Assembly: GCF_006064855.1 (NCBI RefSeq)
Contig: NZ_CP040753.1
Span: forward strand, 1,984,001 to 2,048,000
DNA: 64,000 bases
Direction: 5' to 3'
Source of the DNA: Sulfitobacter sp. BSw21498
Lineage (GTDB): Bacteria > Pseudomonadota > Alphaproteobacteria > Rhodobacterales > Rhodobacteraceae
Shown here: piece after piece, positions 9,904 to 18,197 of the stretch
Numbering within the stretch: the stretch's first letter is position 1
How the letters are laid out: each line of letters starts with the position of its first letter
Notes under the pieces: generated by a model
Database searches by the model: none
What the model saw: the letters and a program-made list of their open reading frames with translations, nothing else
Told to the model about the DNA's origin: nothing
Program-made: the position numbers and the translations under genes

Positions 9904-10506
9904 ATGTTCCACACCTCCAAGCGCGCGTACCCCGCTAAGCTCGCGCTTTGTATGACCTTGATCGCCGGACTGGCCGCTTGCTCTGCAGGCGGTCTTTTCG
10001 CGTTGGGGGGCGAACGCACCACATCTGACAGCCCCTTTGCCCCCGGCGTTAACACCCGCAAAGACGCCGAAGACGGGGTAGAGGTCGCCCACCGTTTGAT
10101 GCACGCCGGTGAATACGAACTCGCAATCCGCGCTTTTAATCGTGCCGCGCTCGCCTCTGAACTAAATGCCGAAATCCTGTCGGGTCTGGGCAGCGCCAAT
10201 CTGGGACTGGGGCGTTTGGGCCAGGCCGAAAGCCTGCTGCGAGATGCCGTCGAAAAGGATGAAACTCACCCCGAGGTCTGGAATAATCTTGGCGTTGTGC
10301 TGATGGAAAGCGGCAAACTCGCCGAAGCCCAACTGACCTTCCGTAAGGCATATGCTCTCGATAATGGCGAAAGTGACGCAATCCGTGACAATTTACGCTT
10401 AGCACTCGCAAAATCGGAAAACTCTGTTACGATCCCAGAGCAAGAAGACAGTTATAAATTGGTGCGGCGCGGCTCGGGGGACTATCTGGTTCGGCCAGCA
10501 TCATGA
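9904..10506 (+). CDS. tadD: TPR lipoprotein TadD-like
   Basis: Probable outer-membrane TPR lipoprotein (TadD-like), 200 residues. The ATG at 9904 lies 8 bp after tadC; upstream extensions only read through tadC. The lipobox LIAGLAAC puts lipidation at Cys26. TPR helices run from about 60 to 170 (VAHRLMHAGEYELAIRAFNRAA, EVWNNLGVVLMESGKLAEAQLTFRKAY). TadD is a scaffold needed for secretin assembly in other tad systems. A second, longer TPR lipoprotein follows at once, which suggests a duplicated function. Confidence 0.85.
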   Translation: MFHTSKRAYPAKLALCMTLIAGLAACSAGGLFALGGERTTSDSPFAPGVNTRKDAEDGVEVAHRLMHAGEYELAIRAFNRAALASELNAEILSGLGSANLGLGRLGQAESLLRDAVEKDETHPEVWNNLGVVLMESGKLAEAQLTFRKAYALDNGESDAIRDNLRLALAKSENSVTIPEQEDSYKLVRRGSGDYLVRPAS

Positions 10507-10534
10507 CGAGGCAGAGCAGTAAAAGGACGCAAAA

Positions 10535-11389
10535 ATGCGCCACCCTATCCTATCGGCCGTCTGCATTGCAGGCGTCGTCGCACTAGCAGGCTGCGGCAAA
10601 AAATCCGGCGAGGACACAGTGACTCGCGCGTTCCAAGACGTAAACGTCGTGGATGAAAGCAACCTGAATGATGTGATGTTGACTGTCGCGGACCCGAACG
10701 AGGCCGTGAGCTATTTCACCCGCACCGCACAGGAAAAGCCCGATCGCATCGACATCCAGCGCAGCCTTGGCAAATCGTTGATCCGCGCCAAGCGCAACCA
10801 AGAAGCAGCTGTTGTTTGGGGCAAGGTCGCGGGCTCAAAAGATGCCACCGCCGATGACAAGATCGATTACGCCGATGCGCTGATCCGTGCAGGCGATTGG
10901 GCCAAGGCCGAAAAGACACTGGATTCTGTCCCGCCAACCCATGAAACCTATAATCGCTACCGGCTCGAGGCGATCGTCGCCGACAGCAAGCAGGAATGGG
11001 ACAAGGCCGACAGCTTTTACGAAATCGCCATCGGACTGACCACTAAACCCGGTTCGGTCATGAACAACTGGGGCTATTCCAAGCTCACCCGCGGTGATTA
11101 TCAGGCGGCAGAACGTCTGTTCGGTGAAGCCGTCAAACAGGATCCGACCCTTTTTACCGCCAAGAACAACCTGATCCTCGCCCGTGGCGCGCAGCGCGAG
11201 TACAGCCTGCCGCCGATAGAGATGGACCAGACCGAACGTGCGCAGTTGCTGCATACGCTTGCTTTGTCCGCGATCAAAAAGGGCGATGTTGAAACGGGCA
11301 AAGGCTTGCTGCGCGACGCCATCAGCACCCACCCGCAACACTTCGAAGCCGCTGTCCGGTCCCTGCGCGCACTCGAAAACGCAGCCTAG
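10535..11389 (+). CDS. Second TPR lipoprotein of the tad locus
   Basis: A 284-residue lipoprotein with lipobox VALAGC (Cys20) and TPR repeats through most of its length (about 60-260; AVSYFTRTAQEKPDRIDIQRSLGKSLIRA, VMNNWGYSKLTRGDYQAAERLFGEAVKQDP). ATG at 10535 after AAAAGGAC. It resembles the preceding TadD-like protein in plan but is longer and not closely similar. A shared role at the outer-membrane secretin complex is the simplest guess from position. It ends 5 bp before the prepilin peptidase. Confidence 0.82.
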   Translation: MRHPILSAVCIAGVVALAGCGKKSGEDTVTRAFQDVNVVDESNLNDVMLTVADPNEAVSYFTRTAQEKPDRIDIQRSLGKSLIRAKRNQEAAVVWGKVAGSKDATADDKIDYADALIRAGDWAKAEKTLDSVPPTHETYNRYRLEAIVADSKQEWDKADSFYEIAIGLTTKPGSVMNNWGYSKLTRGDYQAAERLFGEAVKQDPTLFTAKNNLILARGAQREYSLPPIEMDQTERAQLLHTLALSAIKKGDVETGKGLLRDAISTHPQHFEAAVRSLRALENAA

Positions 11390-11394
11390 CCCCG

Positions 11395-11889
11395 GTGGAG
11401 ATCACCAGCTATGCCGCGCTTTGGTTTTTACCCTTCGCGCTGCCGCTTTGCGCCTATACGATCTATACCGATCTCGCCTTTATGCGGATCACCAACGTCA
11501 CGGTGATCGCGCTGGCCGGCGTGTTTGTCATCATCGGCCCCATCGTCCTACCGTTTGACAGCTATCTTTGGCACCTGCTGGCGATGGCCATGGCGCTCGT
11601 GGTGGGAATCTTTATGAACGCAGGTGGGCTGATGGGTGCAGGCGATGCGAAATTCATTGCTGCGGCCACCCCGTTCTTCGCGCTCGGGGATCTTCAGTTT
11701 CTGATGGCGCTTTTCATGACCACGCTGATCGCGGCCTATATCATTCATCGCGCTGCCAAATACTCCCCCCTGCGCAAGCTCGCGCCGCAGTGGGTCAGCT
11801 GGCATGAAGCCAAAAAATTCCCAATGGGTCTCGCGCTTGGCACTGTGCTTGGCGCATATTTAATGCTCGGTGCCTACTTCGGGGCCTGA
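11395..11889 (+). CDS. cpaA: Type IVb prepilin peptidase CpaA/TadV
   Basis: Inner-membrane aspartic peptidase (A24 family) that cleaves Flp prepilins, 164 residues. It starts at GTG 11395, five bases after the previous stop. The two catalytic Asp positions are visible: IYTDLAFMRITN near residue 25 and GLMGAGDAKF near residue 83 (GxGD motif). It has about five to six membrane segments and lacks the N-terminal methylase domain of PilD, as expected for CpaA. Its substrates would be the two pilins at the start of the locus. Confidence 0.92.
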   Translation: MEITSYAALWFLPFALPLCAYTIYTDLAFMRITNVTVIALAGVFVIIGPIVLPFDSYLWHLLAMAMALVVGIFMNAGGLMGAGDAKFIAAATPFFALGDLQFLMALFMTTLIAAYIIHRAAKYSPLRKLAPQWVSWHEAKKFPMGLALGTVLGAYLMLGAYFGA

Positions 11890-11951
11890 ATTTGCCATAT
11901 TCGGCCGCTAAGACGTGGGGCAAGCCTGTACCTCCATGAAAGTAGCCCTTC

Positions 11952-13259
11952 GTGAATATGCAAAAGAGCGCCGTCATGGCCCCTCCTCCGCCACGCACCA
12001 TCCTAGAGATGAAGCTGCCCGTGGTGATGATGCGCGACATCATGATCAAGACGATGTTCCGCAAGAATGTCACCATGGTCAGCGAGCTTGCCAAAGCCAT
12101 ATGCCTGCCCTTGCAGGTCACGCAGGAATTGGTGGACCTGGCGCGCGAACAACGCCTTCTCGAAGCGACGGGCACACTCAACGCGAATAGCGGCACCGAA
12201 ATGGGCTACCAGCTGACCGATCTGGGGAAGAACCGCGCGCTGGATGCATTGGCGCAATCGGAATATTTTGGTCCGATGCCAGTGCCGCTTGATGTTTACC
12301 GTGAACAGGTCAAACGCCAGTCGGTGCGCAACATGCAGATCACCCGCGCCCGCCTCGAAGCCGCGATGGGCCATCTGGTGCTTCCTCCGGAATTGATTGG
12401 CAATCTGGGCCCGGCTGTTACGGCAGGCCGATCCATCTTGATGTACGGCCCCCCCGGCAACGGCAAGTCCAGTATTTCAAACGGAATCCGCGATGCGCTT
12501 GGCGACAAGATCTACGTCCCGCGAGCCATCGAATATGCCGGACAGGTGATCACCGTCTACGACCCTATCGTCCACTCCGCTGCGATCGAGGAAGAACAAG
12601 ACCCGACATCGTTGCGCCGCGTTACCCGCTTTGACACCCGCTATGTCAGATGCGAACGCCCCACCGTGATCACCGGGGGCGAGCTGACGCTTGATATGCT
12701 CGATCTTGTCTATAATCCCACCGCACGCACCTATCAGGCACCGCTGCAGCTGAAATCCACGGGCGGCATCTTTATCGTCGACGACCTTGGCCGCCAGTCC
12801 GAACCACCGCAGGCATTGGTCAACCGCTGGATCGTGCCACTGGAAGAAAACAAAGACATCCTGGCCCTGCAATCAGGCGAGAAATTCGAAGTGCCCTTCG
12901 ACACGCTGGTGGTGTTCTCGACCAACTTTCACCCCAATGAAATCTTTGACCAAGCCGCCCTGCGCCGGATCTTTTTCAAGATCAAGATCGATGGCCCCAA
13001 TCAGGAAATCTTTCTCAAGATTTTTGCCATGGTCGCCAAAAAGCGGAACATCAAGCTCGACGAGGCGTCGCTGATCCACCTGCTAAAAACCAAATACCCC
13101 ACCATCGACAACACCTTTGCCAACTACCAACCGATTTTCCTGATCGACCAGATGATCGCGATCTGCGACTTCGAAGGCATTCCCCACCAGATGCGCCCCG
13201 ATCTGGTTGACCGCGCATGGGCCAATATGTTCGTCGCGGATGAAACCATCGTCAGATAG
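11952..13259 (+). CDS. AAA+ ATPase with N-terminal winged-helix-like domain
   Basis: Cytoplasmic ATPase of unknown target, 435 residues. GTG at 11952; ATG at 11958 is an alternative start. Residues 30-105 look like a winged helix (VSELAKAICLPLQVTQELVDLAREQRLLEATG, then YQLTDLGKNRAL). Residues 155-330 are an AAA core with Walker A MYGPPGNGKSS, Walker B GGIFIVDDLGRQ and sensor VVFSTNF. It follows cpaA in the same direction with a 62-bp gap, so it may belong to the tad transcript. No known Tad protein has this make-up, and a regulatory or remodelling role is only a guess. Confidence 0.75.
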   Translation: MNMQKSAVMAPPPPRTILEMKLPVVMMRDIMIKTMFRKNVTMVSELAKAICLPLQVTQELVDLAREQRLLEATGTLNANSGTEMGYQLTDLGKNRALDALAQSEYFGPMPVPLDVYREQVKRQSVRNMQITRARLEAAMGHLVLPPELIGNLGPAVTAGRSILMYGPPGNGKSSISNGIRDALGDKIYVPRAIEYAGQVITVYDPIVHSAAIEEEQDPTSLRRVTRFDTRYVRCERPTVITGGELTLDMLDLVYNPTARTYQAPLQLKSTGGIFIVDDLGRQSEPPQALVNRWIVPLEENKDILALQSGEKFEVPFDTLVVFSTNFHPNEIFDQAALRRIFFKIKIDGPNQEIFLKIFAMVAKKRNIKLDEASLIHLLKTKYPTIDNTFANYQPIFLIDQMIAICDFEGIPHQMRPDLVDRAWANMFVADETIVR

Positions 13260-13289
13260 GCCGCCGCTGGCACTCGGGCGTGTCCCGCT

Positions 13290-13335
13290 CTTCATTTTGC
13301 CTTGTAAACTCCGGGGGTGCGGGGGCTGGCCCCCG
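13290..13335 (-). repeat. REP-like intergenic element with GGAGTTT core
   Basis: Read on the minus strand it is a perfect palindrome CGGGGGCCAGCCCCCG, then CACCCCCGGAGTTTACAAGG and AAAATGAAG. It resembles the other intergenic elements in this window that carry a G(G)AGTATTT core. It fills much of the gap before the repair helicase gene. I recall such elements as common between Roseobacter-group genes. Confidence 0.55.
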
Positions 13336-13361
13336 TCTGCAAACACCCTATCTTGCACCCC

Positions 13362-15806
13362 ATGCAAACCCTGCCCCCCAAATTCACTGACTGGTTCGCC
13401 ACCAAAGGCTGGACTATTCACCCGCACCAGCAGGATATGCTGGACCGCGCCGACGCCCCCGCGCTGCTGCTGATCGCCCCCACGGGCGGCGGCAAGACGC
13501 TGTCAGGCTTTCTGCCCACGTTGGTTGATTTGGCAGAGGGCGAGCATGACGGGATGCACACGCTTTATATCTCACCGCTCAAGGCACTGGCGGCGGATAT
13601 CAAACGCAATCTCACCACCCCTGTGACCGAGATGAGCCTCCCCATCCGGATCGAGGACCGCACCGGCGACACCTCGCAGACCCGCAAACGGCGGCAACGC
13701 GCGGACCCGCCTCACATCTTGCTGACCACCCCCGAAAGCCTCGCGCTGCTGACCTCCTACGAGGACGCGCCACGCATGTTCAAAGGGCTCAAACGCGTGG
13801 TGATCGACGAGATCCACGCGCTCGCCGACAGCAAACGCGGCGATCAGCTGATGCTGGCACTGGCGCGACTGCAACGCTTATGTCCGGGCCTGAAACGGGT
13901 GGGCCTGTCGGCCACGGTCGAAGACCCCGCAGCCATCGCCCACTTTATGGCACGCCACCCCGATCCTTGCCCGATCCTGCTGGCCGACCCCGGACCGGCG
14001 CCCGATATCCAGATGCTGCACACAGACGCGGCCCCGCCGTGGTCCGGCAACGGCGCCGCCTATGCGATCCCTGCGGTGCTCGAACAGGTACGCCAGCATA
14101 AAACCACCCTGATCTTCCACAACACCCGCGCCCAAGCCGAGATTTTCTTTCACAACCTCTGGCTTGCCAACGAAGACAGTCTGCCCATCGGTATCCACCA
14201 CGGCTCTCTTGACCGTCAGCAACGCGAACGGGTCGAAGCCGCGATGGTGCGCGGCGACCTGCGGGCCATTGTCTGCACCGGCAGCCTCGATCTTGGGATC
14301 GACTGGGGCGACGTCGATCTTGTGATTCAGATCGGTGCCCCGAAGAATGTGAAACGTCTCGTGCAACGCATCGGGCGCGCTAACCACCGCTACAACGCCC
14401 CGTCCAAGGCGCTGCTGGTGCCCGCGAACCGGTTCGAAGTCGTTGAATGCGTTGCCGCGCTAGACGCCGTATTGGCCGGAGAGCTTGACGGCGACCCGCG
14501 CGGCCCCGGCCCACGAGACGTATTGTGCCAGCATATCCTGATCACCGCATGCGCCGGTCCCTTCGACGCCGATGCGCTATATGCCGAGGTGACCTCGGCC
14601 GGCGCCTACGCGGGCCTTACCCGCGCAGAGTTCGACGCCTGCCTCGATTTCTGCGCCACGGGTGGCTATGCGCTGCGGGCCTATGACAGGTGGCAACGGC
14701 TGCTGTATACGGACGGTAAATGGCACCTGCGCGACCCCCGCAGCAGCCAGCGCATCCGCATGAACATCGGCACCATCCAAGATACCGATACGCTAAAGGT
14801 CCGGATGAAACGCAATCGCGGCGGCAAACCACTGGGCGAGATCGAAGAGGGCTTTGCTGCATCGCTGAGCGCAGGCGACACATTTCTGATTGGCGGGCAG
14901 ATCGTCAAATACGAAGGCCTGCGCGAAATGACCGTCGAGGTCAGCCGCTCTGCCGCCAAGAAACCACGCGTTGCCACGTTCATGGGCACGAAATTCGCCA
15001 CCTCCACCCAGCTTTCGGCCCGCGTGCAACGCATGTTCACCCAAGACAGCTGGCCCGGCCTGCCGCGTCATACTGCCGAATGGCTTGCGCTGCAGCGCGA
15101 CGTCAGCCAGCTGCCGCAACCGGGGCGCTTGCTGATCGAAAGCTTCCCCCACGATGGCCGCGCCCAAACGGTGTTCTACGGCTTTGCCGGTCGCAACGCG
15201 CAACAAACTCTTGGCTTGCTGCTGACCAAACGGATGGAAGAGCTTGGCCTTAACCCTCTGGGTTTTGTCGCCACTGATTATGCCACGCTGATCTGGGGGC
15301 TTGATCCGGTTGATGATCCGGCCCCGCTTGTTGATGCCACGGCACTACATGACGGGCTTGACCTTTGGCTGGCGGGCAACGCTGTGATGAAACGCACCTT
15401 TCGCGCTGCCGCCACGATCGCTGGGTTGATTGAACGAAACACCCCACAGGCCCGCAAATCAGGCCGTCAGGCGACTTTCAGCTCGGATATTCTCTACGAT
15501 ACACTGCTGAAATACGAACCGGATCACCTGCTGCTCGACATCACCCGCGAAGAGGCGCTACGCGGACTGGTGGACTTTGGCCGCATCGAAGAGATGCTGC
15601 ACCGGATCAAGGGCCGTATCGATCACCGCAGCCTCGACCGTGTCAGCCCGCTGTCAGCGCCACTGTTTTTGGAAATGGGACGTGTGCCGGTCAAAGGGCA
15701 AGCTGAAGAACGCCTTCTAGCCGAGGAATCCGCCCGGTTGATGGAGGCCTCGGGCCTCGCGCAGATCACCCCTGCGCCTGACAATATCCCCCTCAAGCGA
15801 CGCTAA
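13362..15806 (+). CDS. Ligase-associated DNA damage response DEXH-box helicase (Lhr family)
   Basis: Superfamily 2 helicase of about 814 residues, the type encoded beside an ATP-dependent DNA ligase, an exonuclease and PdeM in many bacteria. The ATG at 13362 is chosen; a 15-codon extension would run through a palindromic repeat. Seen: motif I APTGGGKTL (about residue 38), DEIHA (motif II), SATVEDP (motif III), GSLDLGIDWGDVD and QRIGRANHRYN (motif VI). After about 400 come the winged-helix and C-terminal Lhr-type parts. PdeM follows 262 bp downstream, but no ligase or exonuclease gene is in the window. The family is secure; the repair role comes from known gene association. Confidence 0.9.
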   Translation: MQTLPPKFTDWFATKGWTIHPHQQDMLDRADAPALLLIAPTGGGKTLSGFLPTLVDLAEGEHDGMHTLYISPLKALAADIKRNLTTPVTEMSLPIRIEDRTGDTSQTRKRRQRADPPHILLTTPESLALLTSYEDAPRMFKGLKRVVIDEIHALADSKRGDQLMLALARLQRLCPGLKRVGLSATVEDPAAIAHFMARHPDPCPILLADPGPAPDIQMLHTDAAPPWSGNGAAYAIPAVLEQVRQHKTTLIFHNTRAQAEIFFHNLWLANEDSLPIGIHHGSLDRQQRERVEAAMVRGDLRAIVCTGSLDLGIDWGDVDLVIQIGAPKNVKRLVQRIGRANHRYNAPSKALLVPANRFEVVECVAALDAVLAGELDGDPRGPGPRDVLCQHILITACAGPFDADALYAEVTSAGAYAGLTRAEFDACLDFCATGGYALRAYDRWQRLLYTDGKWHLRDPRSSQRIRMNIGTIQDTDTLKVRMKRNRGGKPLGEIEEGFAASLSAGDTFLIGGQIVKYEGLREMTVEVSRSAAKKPRVATFMGTKFATSTQLSARVQRMFTQDSWPGLPRHTAEWLALQRDVSQLPQPGRLLIESFPHDGRAQTVFYGFAGRNAQQTLGLLLTKRMEELGLNPLGFVATDYATLIWGLDPVDDPAPLVDATALHDGLDLWLAGNAVMKRTFRAAATIAGLIERNTPQARKSGRQATFSSDILYDTLLKYEPDHLLLDITREEALRGLVDFGRIEEMLHRIKGRIDHRSLDRVSPLSAPLFLEMGRVPVKGQAEERLLAEESARLMEASGLAQITPAPDNIPLKRR

Positions 15807-15825
15807 ACCCCGCAGCCGTCCGGCA

Positions 15826-15996
15826 TATGAGTATTTTCAAAAGAGTGGATTAACCTTGGATAAAGGTATCTCTGCCAAACATACCTCGCGGTACAGGCTG
15901 GAGAGCCGATGACCGTAAAGGGTGAAGATGCCCCCACCCGCAGCGTCTGTGCGCGTCGGGGGCGTCCTCCGCTTCACCCTTTTACAAATACTCCTG
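15826..15996. repeat. Compound inverted-repeat element between the helicase and pdeM
   Basis: The 262-bp gap holds nested dyads. GAGTATTT at 15829-15836 mirrors AAATACTC at 15986-15993. Inside them AAAGGGTGAAG (15917-15927) and CTTCACCCTTT (15972-15982) form a perfect 11-bp inverted repeat, and GCCCCC (15930-15935) pairs with GGGGGC (15958-15963). It looks like two copies of the GGAGTATTT...GTGAAG element facing each other. It may fold into a long hairpin in the transcript. Confidence 0.6.
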
Positions 15997-16068
15997 CGCC
16001 CCTGCGTCACACCAAAACTTCGGCCCGCGCCCCTTGCGCCTGCGGGTAAACTTGGTGATGAACGCATC

Positions 16069-16734
16069 ATGAACACCGGGTATGCCTTTGACTTTTGCGG
16101 CGCGCGGCTCACCGCGCTTGGGTCTGGCGCACTCTGGTGGGCCGAGCATGGATTGCTCTGTGTCTCTGATTTGCATCTGGGCAAGGCAGAACGGGTCGCG
16201 CGGCGCGGCGGATCTGCGCTGCCCCCATACGAGACAACCGATACGCTGATCCGCCTTGCAGCAGAGCTTGATCGTTTACCGGTGCGCGTCGTGATGTGTT
16301 TGGGCGACAGTTTCGACGATCTGCAGGCGGCCCATGCATTGCCCGAAGCAGCGCGGCTGACGTTGACCCAGCTTCAAGCAGGGCGGCAGTGGTTGTGGAT
16401 CGAGGGCAACCATGATCCCGGACCTGTTGCATTGGGCGGGGAACATCTGGCCGAGGTCGCAATCGGCCCCTTGCGGTTTCGCCATATTGCGCAACCGGAT
16501 ACGCAGGCAGAGGTATCGGGGCATTACCACCCCAAGGCACGGCTGCGACTACGCGGGCGTGCGGTATCCCGCGCGGCTTTTCTATATGACGACCAGCGGC
16601 TGATCATGCCGGCGTTTGGTACCTATACCGGCGGGCTGTTCAGCGACGCCTCGGTGCTACAGGCATTGATGGGGCCACGGGCCTGCGCCATACTCACCGG
16701 ACCGCAGCCCACCGCGATCCCCATGCCACGCTAG
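16069..16734 (+). CDS. pdeM: Ligase-associated DNA damage response endonuclease PdeM
   Basis: Metallophosphoesterase of 221 residues, partner of the Lhr-type helicase in ligase-associated repair. The ATG at 16069 is chosen because the longer frame runs through an inverted-repeat element. Calcineurin-type metal motifs are all present: CVSDLHLGK (about 33-41), CLGDSFDD (about 82-89), IEGNHD (about 119-124) and SGHYHPKARLR, with a late FGTYTGG. Length and motif spacing fit PdeM. It is in the same direction as the helicase gene and 42 bp before a thioesterase. Confidence 0.87.
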   Translation: MNTGYAFDFCGARLTALGSGALWWAEHGLLCVSDLHLGKAERVARRGGSALPPYETTDTLIRLAAELDRLPVRVVMCLGDSFDDLQAAHALPEAARLTLTQLQAGRQWLWIEGNHDPGPVALGGEHLAEVAIGPLRFRHIAQPDTQAEVSGHYHPKARLRLRGRAVSRAAFLYDDQRLIMPAFGTYTGGLFSDASVLQALMGPRACAILTGPQPTAIPMPR

Positions 16735-16775
16735 TCGCAGTCACGGGGCCGGATATCGACGTTGAAAGAGGCCCC

Positions 16776-17204
16776 ATGACTCCGCAAGAAATCGCCCGCA
16801 TCCGCGACAGCTTTGGCGCACAGACCATGATGCAGACCCTCGGCGCAGAATTGAGCGATGTGTCCAAGGGGCTGATCCGGATCGAAGCCCCGATCCTGCC
16901 CGGCACGCTGCAGCAGCAAGGGTTCGGGCATGCGGGTCTGACGTTCTCTATCGGGGACAGCGCTGCGGGCTATGCCGCGCTGACGACACTGCCCTTGGAT
17001 ACCGAGGTCGTCACCGCCGAGATCAAGATCAACCTGCTGGCCCCCGCACGCGGAGATAGGCTGATCGCGATTGGCAAGGTGGTCAAACCGGGCAGGCGGC
17101 TGTGTGTGGTCACGGCAGAAGTGTTTGCTCAAAGCGGCGACCAGCAGGTGCTGATCGCCTTGTTGCAAGGCACGGTGGTGCCGGTTCCAGCGGCTGTGGA
17201 CTAG
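16776..17204 (+). CDS. PaaI-family hotdog thioesterase
   Basis: Probable acyl-CoA thioesterase, 142 residues. The single hotdog fold shows [25 protein letters not shown] (the HGG/HAG loop and helix) and [25 protein letters not shown], the usual 4HBT/PaaI pattern. The substrate cannot be read from sequence. ATG at 16776. Its TAG stop overlaps the folD stop on the other strand by 4 bp (CTAG at 17201-17204). Confidence 0.85.
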   Translation: MTPQEIARIRDSFGAQTMMQTLGAELSDVSKGLIRIEAPILPGTLQQQGFGHAGLTFSIGDSAAGYAALTTLPLDTEVVTAEIKINLLAPARGDRLIAIGKVVKPGRRLCVVTAEVFAQSGDQQVLIALLQGTVVPVPAAVD

Positions 17205-18103
17205 GCCGTCAGCCCTTCGGGTTCAGGCAGATCATGGGCGCGGCAGCAGGCCGTGACCGTATTGGCCAGCAGGCAGGCGATGGTCATCGGCCCTACGCCC
17301 CCTGGCACGGGCGTAATGGCACCGGCCATCTCGACGCAGCTATCAAAGTCAACATCACCCACCAGACGGGTCTTGCCTTCGCCCCGCTCTGGCGCGTCCA
17401 GGCGGCTGATGCCTACGTCGATGACGGTCGCGCCCGGTTTGAGCCAGTCGCCGGGCACCATCTCGGGTCGGCCCACGGCCGCAATCACGATGTCAGCGCG
17501 GCGCACGACGGCGGCGAGGTCCTTGGTCCGTGAATGGGCAATGGTGACGGTGCAGCTGTCGTTCAGCAGAAGCTGTGCCATCGGCTTACCGACGATATTG
17601 CTGCGCCCGATCACGACCGCATCCATCCCCGACAGGCTGCCGTGGTGGTCGCGCAGCATCATCAGACAGCCAAGCGGCGTGCAGGGCACCATGGACTTCT
17701 GTCCTGTGCCCAAAAGCCCTACGTTCGAAATATGAAATCCGTCTACATCTTTGGCCGGATCAATCGCGCTGATCACGAGGTCTTCGTTCAGGTGATCGGG
17801 CAAGGGCAGCTGCACGAGGATGCCGTGGATCGTGTCATCGTTGTTCAGGGCGTCGATCAGGGAAAGCAGTTCCGCCTCTGATGTTGTGTCCTCAAGCCGG
17901 TGTTCGACCGACTTCATGCCCACTTCCTTGGTCATCTTGCCCTTGGATTTGACATAGACCTCGGACGCGGGATCGGCACCGACCAACACCACAGCCAGCC
18001 CCGGCGTGATCCCGTGATCGTCTTTCAGCCGCGTCACATGCTGGGCGACCTGCCCCCGCACCTTTGCTGCAAATGCTTTGCCATCAATGATCGTCGCTGT
18101 CAT
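17201..18103 (-). CDS. folD: Bifunctional methylene-THF dehydrogenase/cyclohydrolase FolD
   Basis: Interconverts 5,10-methylene-, methenyl- and 10-formyl-tetrahydrofolate using NADP. 300 residues, normal length. Seen: [19 protein letters not shown] (with the catalytic Lys), [27 protein letters not shown] (nucleotide binding) and [19 protein letters not shown]. It lies 94 bp downstream of fhs on the same strand, and the pair links formate to methylene-THF. The stop overlaps that of the convergent thioesterase gene. Confidence 0.96.
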   Translation of the reverse strand: MTATIIDGKAFAAKVRGQVAQHVTRLKDDHGITPGLAVVLVGADPASEVYVKSKGKMTKEVGMKSVEHRLEDTTSEAELLSLIDALNNDDTIHGILVQLPLPDHLNEDLVISAIDPAKDVDGFHISNVGLLGTGQKSMVPCTPLGCLMMLRDHHGSLSGMDAVVIGRSNIVGKPMAQLLLNDSCTVTIAHSRTKDLAAVVRRADIVIAAVGRPEMVPGDWLKPGATVIDVGISRLDAPERGEGKTRLVGDVDFDSCVEMAGAITPVPGGVGPMTIACLLANTVTACCRAHDLPEPEGLTA

Positions 18104-18157
18104 AGGGACCGTCCTTTGTCTGTAGTGGCGCTGGTATCACCTGCCACAGCAGATGAC

Positions 18158-18183
18158 GGCGCGAAGGAGCGATCCTCCGCGCC
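18158..18183 (-). other. Intercistronic hairpin between fhs and folD
   Basis: GGCGCG-A-AGGA pairs with TCCT-C-CGCGCC around GCGA (one A-C mismatch). No T run follows on the minus strand, so it is more likely an RNA-stability or processing element than a terminator. Confidence 0.4.
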
Positions 18184-18197
18184 CTGTTCATACGCGC

